Shown: piece by piece, positions 10,071-21,627 of the stretch
Layout of the letters: every line of letters begins with the position of its first letter
Numbering within the stretch: the first letter of the stretch is position 1
Made by a program: the position numbers and the translations under genes
NCBI RefSeq assembly: GCF_026547205.1
Contig: NZ_CP106877.1
Location: forward strand, 1,576,771-1,640,770
Length of the DNA stretch: 64,000 nt
Reading direction: 5' to 3'
Source of the DNA: Fervidibacillus halotolerans
GTDB lineage: Bacteria; Bacillota; Bacilli; Bacillales; Caldibacillaceae
The notes under the pieces: generated by a model
The model's database searches: none
What the model was told of the DNA's origin: nothing
The model's input: the letters and a program-made list of their open reading frames with translations, nothing else

Positions 10071-11393
10071 TTATGTTTCATCTTGATATTCCCGAACGAC
10101 CACCCTTGGCCCTTCTACCTCAATGACAATGATTTTTTTTCCACTGCCTATAAAGCCGCCTTCGGTTACGGCATCGATTCGCTCGTTTCCAATTAGAATC
10201 GTTCCCGATGGTCTAAGGGGGGTAATCGTTGTACCAATTTTGTCAATTAAATCGGTACGGGTTGGATTCGAAACATACCCTTGTTCTGTACTCGTCGAAT
10301 CCCGTAAAACAATTTTATTAAATAGGGTCATTTTTTTACCAAAAAATTTCATTAAAATCACCATCGCTACGATTCCGACTGTAATCGCAAATAAAAGATT
10401 GATCGACATTTCAACAACGTTGTTTCCAGCCACTAAAATGGATAGGAAAATACTTCCTAAACCAATGAGCCCAACAATTCCACCCGGAATAAAAATTTCT
10501 ACGATGATTAGGACGATTCCTATAACGAATAAAATAATGGACTCATAACCGGCAAGTCCGGCTACAAAATGTCCGTAAAAGAACAGGAGCAAGGAAACGA
10601 TACCCATGTAACCAGGTATACCGAAACCGGGAGAATACAATTCCAATATGAGGCCGAGACTGGCGATCGATAATAAAATAGGCACGACAATTGGATTCGT
10701 AATAAATTCCGCTAATTTTTCGGCAAAGGTTTTATCGACAAATTGGACATCTCTTTCAGTATATCCGAATTGTTTTAAAAGATCCGTTCGACTTTGTACA
10801 ATTCCATCCGCATACCCGACTTCGACTGCTTCCTTTGCCGTCAAAGTCAAAAGTTTACCCTTCGGTGCTTCGTATTCAGGTAAGTCGATGGACTCATCGA
10901 TCATTGCAAGTCCATAAATTGGATCTTTTCCTGCCCGTTCGGCGGCATCTCTCATTTTCGAATTCCAATAAGACTGGGCCTTTCGATCTGCAGCCGTCCC
11001 GTCTTGGTTAATGACCTCTGCAGCGCCCATATTCCCATTTGGCGACATATAAATATGATCCGTGTTCAAGGCGATATATGCACCTGCGGAAATGGCATCT
11101 GGATTAATAAAAGTAACGGTTTTGATTTTTGTTTTCGTCAACAAATCTCCAATATCGACTGCAGTATCGACGAATCCACCGGGCGTATCCATTTCAAAAA
11201 CGATAAGTTCTGCACCATTTTCCTCCGCCTCATCCACAGCCCGCTGTAAATATTCATACAATCCTTTCGTAATTTCACTATCGATTTTCACATAAAATAC
11301 GGGCTTATGTTCGGCCAATACTTTAACAGTAGGCATGAGGAGAAAGAAGGAAAGTAAGAAAAGAAAGAATATTCGGATCGAAAGTCTTCTCAA
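10071..11393 (-). CDS. yqeZ: NfeD family membrane-bound serine protease (YqeZ)
   Basis: NfeD1b-type protein. From the TTG at 11393 (440 aa) it has a signal-type N-terminus (RRLSIRIFFLFLLSFFLLM), a ClpP-like extracellular protease domain (DTPGGFVDTAVD; catalytic serine in DAISAGAYIA), about five membrane helices, and a C-terminal OB-fold NfeD domain. The frame is open to 11441, but GAAGGGGGGG lies just before the TTG and that start gives the signal peptide directly. It is the partner of floA downstream; the pair affects membrane microdomains and antibiotic tolerance in Bacillus. Confidence 0.92.
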   Translation of the reverse strand: MRRLSIRIFFLFLLSFFLLMPTVKVLAEHKPVFYVKIDSEITKGLYEYLQRAVDEAEENGAELIVFEMDTPGGFVDTAVDIGDLLTKTKIKTVTFINPDAISAGAYIALNTDHIYMSPNGNMGAAEVINQDGTAADRKAQSYWNSKMRDAAERAGKDPIYGLAMIDESIDLPEYEAPKGKLLTLTAKEAVEVGYADGIVQSRTDLLKQFGYTERDVQFVDKTFAEKLAEFITNPIVVPILLSIASLGLILELYSPGFGIPGYMGIVSLLLFFYGHFVAGLAGYESIILFVIGIVLIIVEIFIPGGIVGLIGLGSIFLSILVAGNNVVEMSINLLFAITVGIVAMVILMKFFGKKMTLFNKIVLRDSTSTEQGYVSNPTRTDLIDKIGTTITPLRPSGTILIGNERIDAVTEGGFIGSGKKIIVIEVEGPRVVVREYQDET

Positions 11394-11573
11394 TAGTACC
11401 CCCCCTTCTTTATTTGTCATATTCTTATTACGTTTAAACACTCGATTAGTTTCATTATAACCATAATTTTTAATGAATTTAACCTACAGAACAAATTGAA
11501 ATCTCGCGAAGGACGTTTACAATAGCCTTTAGCTTATTTATGTATGGATATACCCTTTGTCTAAAAAAGGGGA

Positions 11574-11604
11574 AATAAAAAGGTCCCTTAAAATAAGGAA
11601 CCTT
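11574..11604 (-). terminator. Intrinsic terminator after yqeY
   Basis: On the minus strand AAGGTTCCTT and AAGGGACCTT pair (one G-U) across a 5-base loop and are followed by TTTAT. It lies just past the yqeY stop and ends the rpsU-yqeY transcript. Confidence 0.8.
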
Positions 11605-11617
11605 GTATGAATAGATT

Positions 11618-12064
11618 TTAAGATAAAAGTTTTTGGACGAGCTGGTTAACTTTTGCTCCATCTGCCTTACCTTTTACTTTCGGCATCACAGCAGCCATTA
11701 CTTTTCCCATATCTGCCTTAGATGAAGCGCCTATATCAGCAATCGTCTGTTCGATAATGGAAATCAGTTCATCATCGGATAATTGTTTTGGTAAATATTG
11801 ATTGATGTAAGTCAGTTCCTTTTTCATTTTTTCAATTAAATCAGTCCTGCCGGCTTTTTCGAACTCTTGGAGGGAGTCTTTTCGTTGTTTTACTTCGCGA
11901 GATAGAACAGTCAACTCTTCGTCATTCGTCAATTGATTTTTGCCAAGCTTAATCGATTCATTTTGAATGGAAGCCTTAATCATTCGAATAACTGAGAGTT
12001 TTTCCTTCTCTTTGTTCTTCATCGCTACTTTCATATCTTCATTTAAACGATCGAGAAGACTCAA
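11618..12064 (-). CDS. yqeY: GatB/YqeY domain protein
   Basis: YqeY (148 aa) resembles the tRNA-binding C-terminal domain of GatB ([23 protein letters not shown]-type helix, [19 protein letters not shown]). A free-standing tRNA- or rRNA-linked role is presumed from the fold; no reaction is established. The start is a TTG with GAGGGTG seven bases upstream. It follows rpsU closely, the standard pairing in Firmicutes. Confidence 0.92.
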   Translation of the reverse strand: MSLLDRLNEDMKVAMKNKEKEKLSVIRMIKASIQNESIKLGKNQLTNDEELTVLSREVKQRKDSLQEFEKAGRTDLIEKMKKELTYINQYLPKQLSDDELISIIEQTIADIGASSKADMGKVMAAVMPKVKGKADGAKVNQLVQKLLS

Positions 12065-12080
12065 ATTTTTACACCCTCTC

Positions 12081-12254
12081 TTACCATTTCCGTTTTCTAG
12101 CTGCTTCAGACTTTTTCTTCCGTCTTACGCTTGGCTTTTCGTAAAATTCACGTTTTCTAATTTCTTGTAGAGTACCCGTTTTCGATACTTGACGTTTAAA
12201 GCGACGCAAAGCATCGTCTAGGGATTCATTTTTACGAACGACTGTTTTGGTCAT
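12081..12254 (-). CDS. rpsU: 30S ribosomal protein S21
   Basis: A 57-residue, very basic protein beginning [19 protein letters not shown] and ending in a lysine/arginine tail ([16 protein letters not shown]). This is S21, which binds near the 3' end of 16S rRNA and helps initiation. AGGGAGGG stands before the ATG. It is the first gene of the rpsU-yqeY unit under a clear sigma-A promoter. Confidence 0.96.
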   Translation of the reverse strand: MTKTVVRKNESLDDALRRFKRQVSKTGTLQEIRKREFYEKPSVRRKKKSEAARKRKW

Positions 12255-12314
12255 CTCTTTCCCTCCCTCCGAACAAACCAGCTTACATCAATTTTTTTAC
12301 CATGTACCTACAAA

Positions 12315-12343
12315 ATTATAATATAATGAGCCATTTCGGTCAA
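12315..12343 (-). promoter_or_regulatory. Sigma-A promoter of rpsU-yqeY
   Basis: On the minus strand TTGACC (12343-12338), 17 bases, then TATAAT (12320-12315), about 60 bases before the rpsU start codon. Confidence 0.85.
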
Positions 12344-12428
12344 CCATCAAGGAAAGAAAATCGACCAAAAGCGGACAATTCGCTCATTTTTTTTTCTTGT
12401 GCTCATACAATTGGATTGAGGTGAGGAC

Positions 12429-13361
12429 ATGTTTACTGCTATTTTTTTTCTACTGTTTTTGTTTTTGTTTCTCGGAGGACTGACGATTATGCGGACAGGC
12501 TTAATGAATTTGTCTGGTAATCGTTTGAAGAAATGGCTCCTCATGTTTACGTCTACTCCATGGAAAGGAATGTTATTTGGAATTTTCGTGACCGTGCTTT
12601 TGCAAAGTAGTTCCGCTGTGATGATTATAGTCGTCGGTTTGATTTCTGCAAATCTTTTGACCTTTCGAAAATCGATCGGTATCATTCTCGGTACGAATAT
12701 TGGAACGACGGCAACGATCGAATTACTCGCTTTCGGAACGGAGGATATTATTTTTCCTTTTCTCATCATTGGCAGTTTATGTTTATTTTTTTCAAATAAA
12801 CGTTTACGAAGTATCGGCTTATTCTTTTTAGGTGTCGGTTTCATTTTTTTTGCAATGGCTGGGTTTGAAAGGTTAGCAAAACCGTTAGCAAATACCGGAT
12901 ATCTTTCATCATTGTTTGTTCAAATGAATGAAGAGTTCTTGATTGCTACGGGTGTTGGGGCAGTCGTAACCGCATTGATTCAATCGAGCACAGCGATGAC
13001 AGGTATCGCCATCGGTCTATTGGAGGAAAACATTTTATCCTTGAAAGGGGCCATCGCCGTTATGTTAGGATCGAATATTGGAACGTGCCTAGATACGTTA
13101 ATTGCAGGAATTGTTGGGGGAAAAGAAGCGAGGTTAACAGCTTATGCCCATATTTGGTTAAATGTTTTCGGTGTTGTTTTATTTCTCCCGATTTTAGAGC
13201 CATTCGCCCAATTCAATACGATGTTATCTCCATTTCCCGATCAACAATTAGCCCATGCAAGTTTCTTTTTCAATCTGATCGTTTCTCTTCTCGTTCTCCC
13301 CTTTTCAAAACCTTTTTCAATCTTAATTGAAAAAGTTCACGGTTTAAGTCAAACCGATTGA
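12429..13361 (+). CDS. yqeW: Na/Pi cotransporter family protein (YqeW)
   Basis: Polytopic membrane protein (310 aa) of the Na+/phosphate symporter family (NptA/PhoU-less short type). The two inverted repeat motifs are visible: LLQSSSAVMII with GTNIGTT, and ALIQSSTAMTGIA with GSNIGTC. It would import phosphate with sodium; actual substrate is not shown. GAGGTGAGGAC precedes the ATG. It is one of the few plus-strand genes here and is divergent from rpsU, the same placement as yqeW in Bacillus. Confidence 0.9.
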   Translation: MFTAIFFLLFLFLFLGGLTIMRTGLMNLSGNRLKKWLLMFTSTPWKGMLFGIFVTVLLQSSSAVMIIVVGLISANLLTFRKSIGIILGTNIGTTATIELLAFGTEDIIFPFLIIGSLCLFFSNKRLRSIGLFFLGVGFIFFAMAGFERLAKPLANTGYLSSLFVQMNEEFLIATGVGAVVTALIQSSTAMTGIAIGLLEENILSLKGAIAVMLGSNIGTCLDTLIAGIVGGKEARLTAYAHIWLNVFGVVLFLPILEPFAQFNTMLSPFPDQQLAHASFFFNLIVSLLVLPFSKPFSILIEKVHGLSQTD

Positions 13362-13445
13362 TTTATAGGGCAAAAAAGGAAAGGCGAATTCATCAACATC
13401 GATTTCCAATTGAACTTCTATGTTCGACCCGATTGTTACAAAAAA

Positions 13446-13637
13446 GGACTGCTCAAAAAGTACAGCCCTTTCTTCAAAAATGCAATTCGATTGTTTTCAT
13501 TTCGATAGCGGCCCTTTTGAAAGGTATGACCTAGCCTTTTTAACTCGCATCGTTCGTGGAGTCTTCGGCTCGTTTTGTTTCCACTTGAGCGCCTTCTTTC
13601 CTTCATTAACTTAGGGACCGATTGATCGGACAGTCCC
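13446..13637. repeat. Dispersed 190-bp repeat, copy A
   Basis: This gap between yqeW and deoC holds a repeat related to 57599-57790. Shared parts are the first 60 bases (CTGctCAAAAAGTACAGnCC, TTCGATTG, TTTCATTTCG), the middle TTCGGCTCG, and the end AACTTAGGGAC with GGACAGTCCC. The outer ends are complementary (GGACTG.../...CAGTCC) and the left end makes its own small hairpin. No ORF is evident. It resembles non-coding repeats common in Bacillaceae; it may also end transcription from both flanking genes. Confidence 0.7.
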
Positions 13638-13670
13638 TTCTTCCATTCTTTTTAATTACTCAAAAATCGT

Positions 13671-14336
13671 TTAATAATCTTCGCTTCCCATGAGTCCTTT
13701 CATAATTGCAACACCGGCACTGGCACCGATTCGTGTTGCACCGGCTTCAATCATCGCCTTTGCATCTTCCAAACTTCGAACACCACCGGAAGCTTTCACT
13801 CCGATATTCGGTCCAACCGTCTCCCGCATGAGTCGTACATCTTCAACCGTTGCACCGCCGGTTGAAAATCCAGTTGAAGTTTTAACAAAATCAGTGCCTG
13901 CTTCAACTGATAATTGACATGCCGTGACTTTTTCTTCATCCGTCAAAAGGCTCGTTTCAATAATCACTTTTACAAGGGCTTTCCCTTTGGCCGCTTCCAC
14001 AACACGGGCTATATCGGTTTTGACCGTTTCTGTATTCCCACTTTTTAACGCACCAATATTGATGACCATATCGATTTCTTCGGCACCCTTTTCGATGGCA
14101 TCCTTTGCTTCAAATACTTTTGTATCCGTCGTGGTCGCACCGAGGGGAAAACCGATTACTGTACAAACTTTCACATCGGAATCGGAAAGGAGTTCATTTG
14201 CCTTTGGAACCCATACAGGATTAACACATACGCTGGCGAATCCAAACTCTTTCGCTTCACTGCATAATTTTTCAATTTGGTCACCGGTAGTGTCCGCTTT
14301 CAATAACGTGTGGTCGATAAATTTTGCTAAATTCAT
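13671..14336 (-). CDS. deoC: Deoxyribose-phosphate aldolase
   Basis: DeoC (221 aa) cleaves 2-deoxyribose 5-phosphate to glyceraldehyde 3-phosphate and acetaldehyde in deoxynucleoside breakdown. The (beta/alpha)8 barrel motifs are clear: [37 protein letters not shown], and [14 protein letters not shown] with the Schiff-base lysine, then VKASGGVR. It stands alone between mtaB and the repeat. The deoxynucleoside genes it accompanies in B. subtilis are not in the window. Confidence 0.96.
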   Translation of the reverse strand: MNLAKFIDHTLLKADTTGDQIEKLCSEAKEFGFASVCVNPVWVPKANELLSDSDVKVCTVIGFPLGATTTDTKVFEAKDAIEKGAEEIDMVINIGALKSGNTETVKTDIARVVEAAKGKALVKVIIETSLLTDEEKVTACQLSVEAGTDFVKTSTGFSTGGATVEDVRLMRETVGPNIGVKASGGVRSLEDAKAMIEAGATRIGASAGVAIMKGLMGSEDY

Positions 14337-14429
14337 GTTTGATCATCCTTTTTTTGTATTTTTAGAGTTGTTATTAAACAACTCGGAACGAAACGAGAAC
14401 AACCGATTTTTTTCCTATCAAAAATTCGA

Positions 14430-15788
14430 TTATTGGTTTATGACTAGACGTTCATGATCATTTAAATCATCGAGAACACGAACCCATTTCCCTTCACTGT
14501 AAGGATATCCTGCTTTCGTAATCTTAACACGGACAATTTGCCCGATCATTTCTTCCGATCCTGGAAAAACAACTTTTATATAGTTATCCGAATATCCTTC
14601 AAGAAACGTTCCTTTGGCATCTTCTTTATATACGCCTTCTGGAATCACTTCCAGTTCTTTTCCTTCAAAGCGGGATGTATATTGATTGGCTAGTCGATCC
14701 GAAAGACTAATCAATCGATGCACCCTTCTTTCTTTAATTTCCTCAGGTACTTGATTTTCCATACGAGCAGCTGGTGTTCCTGTTCGCTTCGAATATGGGA
14801 ACACATGGAGTTCAGCAAATTGATGTTTTTCAATAAATTTGTACGTTTCTAAAAACTCCTCTTCCGTTTCTCCAGGAAATCCGACAATCACATCGGAAGT
14901 AATGGCTACATCTGGTAACGCTTGTTTCAATTTTAAAATCCGTTCCTCATATTCGGCCATCGTATACTTCCGTCTCATTCGTTTTAATACCGAGTCCGAA
15001 CCGGATTGCAAAGGTACGTGCATATGGCGAACGATAATATTGGATCGATCAATGACATCGATTACTTCATCCGTTAATTGGCTCGCCTCGATGGAGGAAA
15101 TCCGTAAACGTTTCAAGCCGCTTACTTCCTTTTCAAGATCTTCAAGTAACATCGCCAAACTGTAGTCCTTTAAATCTTGCCCGTATCCACCAGTATGGAT
15201 ACCCGTTAAAACGATTTCTTTATAACCGGCATCAACCAACTGTTGGGCTTGACGAATAACCGCCTTTGGATCCCTCGAACGCATGAGCCCCCGAGCCCAA
15301 GGAATAATACAGAACGTGCAAAAATTGTTACATCCTTCTTGAATTTTTAACGAAGCCCTCGTACGGTCGGTGAAAGTTGGTACGTCCATTTCTTCGAATA
15401 CTCGATTTTTCATAATATTGTGGACCCCATTAATCGGTTGCCGCATTCGTTTATATTGTTCGACGTATTCGATAATTTTCGTCCGATCTTGGGTTCCGAT
15501 GACCACATCTACCCCAGGAATGGCTAACACTTCTGCAGGAGATGTTTGGGCATAACAACCGGCAACGCAAATAACCGCATCGGGGTTTTTCCGAATCGCC
15601 CGGCGAATTATTTGTCTACTCTTTTTATCTCCTGTATTCGTTACGGTGCATGTATTAATCACGTAAACATCCGCTTTTGAATCAAATTCCACTCGCTCAT
15701 AACCGTTTTTTTGAAATAATTGCCACATGGCCTCAGTTTCGTAATGATTTACTTTACAACCTAAGGTATAAAAGGCAACTGACGGCAT
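14430..15788 (-). CDS. mtaB: tRNA N6-threonylcarbamoyladenosine (t6A37) methylthiotransferase MtaB
   Basis: Radical SAM methylthiotransferase (452 aa) that makes ms2t6A at position 37 of ANN-decoding tRNAs. An N-terminal UPF0004 domain with LGCKVNHYETEAM and further cysteines holds the auxiliary cluster; the radical SAM motif CNNFCTFCIIP holds the second; a TRAM domain ends the protein. The e-type residues in the N-terminus (VNHYETEAMW) fit MtaB rather than MiaB. It lies seven bases after rsmE, at the end of the dnaJ-prmA-rsmE group. Confidence 0.94.
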   Translation of the reverse strand: MPSVAFYTLGCKVNHYETEAMWQLFQKNGYERVEFDSKADVYVINTCTVTNTGDKKSRQIIRRAIRKNPDAVICVAGCYAQTSPAEVLAIPGVDVVIGTQDRTKIIEYVEQYKRMRQPINGVHNIMKNRVFEEMDVPTFTDRTRASLKIQEGCNNFCTFCIIPWARGLMRSRDPKAVIRQAQQLVDAGYKEIVLTGIHTGGYGQDLKDYSLAMLLEDLEKEVSGLKRLRISSIEASQLTDEVIDVIDRSNIIVRHMHVPLQSGSDSVLKRMRRKYTMAEYEERILKLKQALPDVAITSDVIVGFPGETEEEFLETYKFIEKHQFAELHVFPYSKRTGTPAARMENQVPEEIKERRVHRLISLSDRLANQYTSRFEGKELEVIPEGVYKEDAKGTFLEGYSDNYIKVVFPGSEEMIGQIVRVKITKAGYPYSEGKWVRVLDDLNDHERLVINQ

Positions 15789-15794
15789 AATAAA

Positions 15795-16547
15795 TCACCT
15801 CGACAATTCAAAATGAAAAGATATGGCAGAAAGGGCGTATAACGGAGCCGTTTCCGCACGTAAAATGCGCGGACCTAAACCGATAGAGATAAATCCTTCT
15901 TCCTTTAGTTTTTCTATTTCTGCTTCAGAAAAACCTCCCTCAGGTCCAAACATAAGAAAGATGGAATCTCCTTTTTTCACTTGTTGAAGGGTGTTATAAA
16001 ATTGAAACGACTCCCCGCTCCTCGCCTCCATCTCATAAGCAACGATCTTCCATTTTATTTGGGAAACGATTTTTAAACACCGATCAAAGGAAAGGGGCTC
16101 GTCAATTTTAGGAACGACTAATCGCTCTGACTGTTCTGCCGCTTCCTTGGCAATCTTCTGCCAACGGCGCTGTCTCTTTTTCCCTTTTGAATCATCGAGC
16201 TTGACAACGGAATTTGTCGCTTGGAACGGAATAAATCGTTTCGCCCCTAATTCGGTCCCTTTCTGAACTACAATATCAAATTTATCCCCTTTTAGTAAAG
16301 CACTACCAATCGTCACTTCAATTGGTAATTCCCGGTTTTCTTCCACCCACTCTCTAATTTTAACCGTTACCGATTCCTTTTCAATTTGAAAAAGTTCGCA
16401 GATGGCCACTTTACCTTCTGGAAAGACGATCGCTATTTTATCACCTATTTTCAATCGCATAACGTGGACGATATGGTGGTAATCATCGCCGGTAATCGTA
16501 ATTATTTCCCCGTTTAATTGATGATCATTTAAAAAATAACGTTGCAT
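15795..16547 (-). CDS. rsmE: 16S rRNA m3U1498 methyltransferase RsmE
   Basis: RsmE (250 aa) is a SPOUT-class enzyme that methylates N3 of U1498 in 16S rRNA. The knotted C-terminal region is visible (FLMFGPEGGFSEAEIE, LGPRILRAETA). An N-terminal PUA-like part begins MQRYFLND. The ORF is open further upstream, but the ATG at 16547 has GGGGAG before it and gives the usual start. It follows prmA by 23 bases. Confidence 0.95.
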   Translation of the reverse strand: MQRYFLNDHQLNGEIITITGDDYHHIVHVMRLKIGDKIAIVFPEGKVAICELFQIEKESVTVKIREWVEENRELPIEVTIGSALLKGDKFDIVVQKGTELGAKRFIPFQATNSVVKLDDSKGKKRQRRWQKIAKEAAEQSERLVVPKIDEPLSFDRCLKIVSQIKWKIVAYEMEARSGESFQFYNTLQQVKKGDSIFLMFGPEGGFSEAEIEKLKEEGFISIGLGPRILRAETAPLYALSAISFHFELSR

Positions 16548-16570
16548 GGCAACTCCCCGTATTTTATAAT

Positions 16571-17509
16571 TTAACGTTTTTTTGCAATGATCGTCACCCA
16601 ATCTTCCATCAGTAAAGTTTCATGGATAACGAAATTCGCATCTTGTAGGGCATCTTCCACTTCTTTTCGTTTCAAATTAATAATGCCCGATGCGATGAAA
16701 TATCCGTCCTTTTCTAGAGAACGGTAAGCATCTTTTGAAAATCTTATAATGATTTCCGCTAACAAATTGGCCACAATGACGTTCGCCTTTTCATCAATTC
16801 CATCAAGCAAATTATTTTGCTTAACGGTAACAACATCGTGAACTTTATTTAATTTTATATTCAATTTCGCACTAGTGACGGCGATTTCATCTAAATCGAG
16901 GGCGAGGACTTTCCCAGCCTTTAACAGTGCTGCTGCGATACTTAAAACTCCCGAACCGGTACCTACATCGAATACAACATCACCAGGTTTTACCGTTTGT
17001 TCGAGTGCTTGAATACTCATTACCGTCGTCGGATGGGTCCCAGTTCCAAAGGCCATTCCTGGATCTAGTTCGATAATTAATTCATCGGTATCGACAGGCT
17101 GGTAATCTTCCCACGTTGGCACGATAGTGAAATGTTTTGATATTTTCACTGGATTGTAATATTTTTTCCAAGCTGTCGCCCATTCTTCTTCATTGACTTC
17201 ACTAATCGTCACTTTATTTTTCCCAAGATCGATATCGTACAATATTAAGTTGTTAATCGCAGTTTTAATTTCTTCCACCGTTTCGCCTAAAAAACTAGTA
17301 ACGGGCAAATACGCTTTAATGATCACGCCTTCCTCAGGATAATCTTCCGGATTCAATTCGTAAATTTCCCCGTATTGATTTTCCCTGACTTTCATCCGTT
17401 CAAAGGAATCTTCAATGACCGCACCGCTTGCACCGGCTTCATATAAAATATTTAAAATTGGCTCGACCGCCTCATTTGTCGTATGGATGCTTATTTCAGA
17501 CCATTTCAA
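16571..17509 (-). CDS. prmA: Ribosomal protein L11 methyltransferase
   Basis: PrmA (312 aa) trimethylates lysines of ribosomal protein L11. The N-terminal substrate-binding domain is followed by a class I SAM fold with [13 protein letters not shown] and [12 protein letters not shown] (NPP-like motif NLLA). The start is a TTG with GGAG 11 bases upstream. It follows dnaJ by 21 bases and is followed by rsmE, the normal order in Bacillus. Confidence 0.95.
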   Translation of the reverse strand: MKWSEISIHTTNEAVEPILNILYEAGASGAVIEDSFERMKVRENQYGEIYELNPEDYPEEGVIIKAYLPVTSFLGETVEEIKTAINNLILYDIDLGKNKVTISEVNEEEWATAWKKYYNPVKISKHFTIVPTWEDYQPVDTDELIIELDPGMAFGTGTHPTTVMSIQALEQTVKPGDVVFDVGTGSGVLSIAAALLKAGKVLALDLDEIAVTSAKLNIKLNKVHDVVTVKQNNLLDGIDEKANVIVANLLAEIIIRFSKDAYRSLEKDGYFIASGIINLKRKEVEDALQDANFVIHETLLMEDWVTIIAKKR

Positions 17510-17530
17510 TCTGCGCCCAACTCCAATCGA

Positions 17531-18667
17531 TTATTCTCCTTTAAATGCACGTTTCATTTTTCCAAAAAATGATTCTTCCTGTTCACCCAACGTTTGTCCA
17601 CTGATTTCAGCAAACTCTCGGAGCAACTGTTTTTGCTTTTCAGTGAGTTTCGTCGGAGTGACGATTTTCACAGTGATATGTTGATCACCGACTCCATTTC
17701 CACGAACATTTTTCACACCTTTACCGCGAAGTCGAAATTTCGTGTTCGTTTGCGTACCTGCCGGAATTTTTAATTTTACTTTCCCGTACAAGGTGGGAAC
17801 TTCAATTTCATCCCCTAGAGCAGCTTGAACGAATGTGATCGGAACTTCGCAGTAAATATCGTCCTCTTCTCGGTGGAAAAATTCATGGGGTTTTACATAA
17901 AATACGATATATAAATCACCAGGAGGTCCGCCGTTTACGCCCGGTTCACCTTGTCCGGCTACCCTTAATTGTTGACCGTCATCAATACCTGCAGGGATTT
18001 TAATATGGATTTTTTTCCGTTTTTTCACCCTTCCTGAACCGTGGCAAGTTGGACATTTTTCTTTGATGATTTTACCGGTCCCATTACAATGATAACAAAC
18101 TCTGCGATTGACAATCCGGCCAAAAGGTGTCGATTGTTCCGTGCTTAATTGACCTGTTCCATGACAATAAGTGCATGTTTCAGGTTTTGTTCCCGGTTTT
18201 GCTCCCGTTCCATGACATGTATGACATTCTTCTTCCCGAGGAATTTCGATATCCGTTTCTTTCCCAAAAACCGCTTCTTCAAATGTTAAATTCATCGTGT
18301 ATTGTAAATCTGCTCCTTGTTTCGGTGCATTCGGATCTCGTCTCCTCGATCGTCCACCGCCAAAAAAGGTTTCAAAAATGTCATCGAAACCGAATCCATC
18401 GCCAAAGCCTCCGAACCCACCTTGATCGAATCCTCCGAATCCCTGGCCTGTACCGGCGTGGCCAAATTGATCGTATTGGGCTCGTTTTTGATCATCGCTT
18501 AACACTTCATAGGCTTCAGCAATTTCTTTAAATTTTTCATCAGCGCCAGGTTCCTTATTGATATCCGGATGATATTTTTTTGAGAGTTTCCGATATGCCC
18601 GCTTAATTTCTTCCTTCGTTGCGTCTCTACTGACACCGAGGATTTCATAGTAATCACGCTTACTCAT
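17531..18667 (-). CDS. dnaJ: Chaperone DnaJ
   Basis: DnaJ (378 aa) stimulates the ATPase of DnaK and delivers unfolded proteins. In order: J domain with HPD ([10 protein letters not shown]), Gly/Phe-rich linker (about 70-105), four CxxCxGxG zinc motifs ([32 protein letters not shown]), and C-terminal substrate domains. The ATG at 18667 follows GGAG by nine bases and gives the usual [12 protein letters not shown] start. It is separated from dnaK by a 300-bp gap containing a terminator and a second promoter, so it is not only read as part of the heat-shock operon. Confidence 0.97.
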   Translation of the reverse strand: MSKRDYYEILGVSRDATKEEIKRAYRKLSKKYHPDINKEPGADEKFKEIAEAYEVLSDDQKRAQYDQFGHAGTGQGFGGFDQGGFGGFGDGFGFDDIFETFFGGGRSRRRDPNAPKQGADLQYTMNLTFEEAVFGKETDIEIPREEECHTCHGTGAKPGTKPETCTYCHGTGQLSTEQSTPFGRIVNRRVCYHCNGTGKIIKEKCPTCHGSGRVKKRKKIHIKIPAGIDDGQQLRVAGQGEPGVNGGPPGDLYIVFYVKPHEFFHREEDDIYCEVPITFVQAALGDEIEVPTLYGKVKLKIPAGTQTNTKFRLRGKGVKNVRGNGVGDQHITVKIVTPTKLTEKQKQLLREFAEISGQTLGEQEESFFGKMKRAFKGE

Positions 18668-18804
18668 GCTTTTCCACTCCCGATTCAATTACATAAAATT
18701 TATTCTACATGAATCCTTTATCTTATGCAATTCCTATTCAATCACATTTTTCATATTTATTGTATTCGAATGAATCATGGGGTTTGATCCATATTTAGAC
18801 GATG

Positions 18805-18833
18805 AAAATATGTGAGAAGGATCAGATGGTCAA
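18805..18833 (-). promoter_or_regulatory. Putative sigma-A promoter of dnaJ
   Basis: On the minus strand TTGACC (18833-18828), 17 bases, TATTTT (18810-18805). It lies downstream of the dnaK terminator and would drive dnaJ-prmA-rsmE-mtaB without a CIRCE element. Confidence 0.6.
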
Positions 18834-18851
18834 TGTTTGCTTTTCTTCCAT

Positions 18852-18897
18852 ATAAAAAGTCAAAGCCAAGCGAACCTGACTTTGACTTTTTATATGT
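18852..18897 (-). terminator. Intrinsic terminator after dnaK
   Basis: On the minus strand AAAAAGTCAAAG and CTTTGACTTTTT pair around a GC-containing loop and end in a T-run. The stem is nearly symmetrical, so it could work in either direction. It lies 75-120 bases past the dnaK stop. Confidence 0.8.
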
Positions 18898-18971
18898 GTA
18901 TAACTAGTTTTCAAATTGGCGAATGAACGTCGATCCGCTTATCGAAAAAAACCGTGTTCACTCGAAAAGAA

Positions 18972-20810
<1,839 letters not shown>

Positions 20811-20831
20811 CTAAAAAGAAAAATTTAGACA

Positions 20832-21485
20832 TTATTCATTTACTTTTACCATCGCCGGGCGAATGACCCGGTCTTTCAATATGTATCCCTTTTGGAATTC
20901 CTCAATTACAACGTTCTTTTCATAATTTTCATCATTCCCCTGCATGACAGCATGATGGTAATGAGGATCAAACGGTTTTCCTACCGAATCAATTTGTTCG
21001 ATTCCATGATTTTTAAACGTCTCTAAAATTCCCCGATAAATCATTTCCATTCCTTCTAATAAGGATTTCCCTTCTTCAGTGTTGACTTCGGTATTTAACG
21101 CCCTTTCAAAATTATCTACACTCGTCAATAAATCGGTAGCTAATGCTTGGGACCGATATTTTTCGAGATTGGCGATTTCGTTTTTCATTCGTTTTCGATA
21201 ATTATCGAAGTCTGCTTGAACTCTCAGTAATCGATCTTCCTTTTCATTCAGTTCCTTTTTCAATTTTTCAATCTGCTCCTCAAGTAAAGAAATTTTTTCA
21301 TCATTTTGTTGATCTTCTGATTTTTCCTCCATTGGATGATCTTCAATCACTTCAGTCGTTGGCTCTTGTGAAAGAAAGGTATTTCCTTCCTGATCAACGG
21401 CAGATTCTAAATTTTCCTTTGCTTTTTCTATTTTTTCCTCTTCCATGCCATTTTCCATTTGTTTTTCTTTTTTTTCATCAGCCAT
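20832..21485 (-). CDS. grpE: Nucleotide exchange factor GrpE
   Basis: GrpE (217 aa) releases ADP from DnaK. An acidic, low-complexity N-terminus (1-75) is followed by the long dimerisation coiled coil (about 80-125), then the beta domain with GVEQID-like IEQIDSVGKPFDPHYHHAVMQ and the family's ending RPAMVKV. GGAGGTGACG precedes the ATG. It lies between hrcA and dnaK. Confidence 0.96.
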   Translation of the reverse strand: MADEKKEKQMENGMEEEKIEKAKENLESAVDQEGNTFLSQEPTTEVIEDHPMEEKSEDQQNDEKISLLEEQIEKLKKELNEKEDRLLRVQADFDNYRKRMKNEIANLEKYRSQALATDLLTSVDNFERALNTEVNTEEGKSLLEGMEMIYRGILETFKNHGIEQIDSVGKPFDPHYHHAVMQGNDENYEKNVVIEEFQKGYILKDRVIRPAMVKVNE

Positions 21486-21627
21486 TTCGTCACCTCCTAC
21501 AAAAACAAAATGGGGATGTCCCCAATTGGCCCAAAATGAATTTCTGTTTTTATTCCTAGATATGGATCAAATTCTTTAATGAAACAACGATTCCAAAACA
21601 AATTTGAATCGAAAAGGAATGATGGAG

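Noticed and set aside
12347-12844. 165-codon ORF on the minus strand
   Set aside because: It lies opposite the clear Na/Pi transporter gene and its sequence is a shadow rich in Lys, Ile and Pro.
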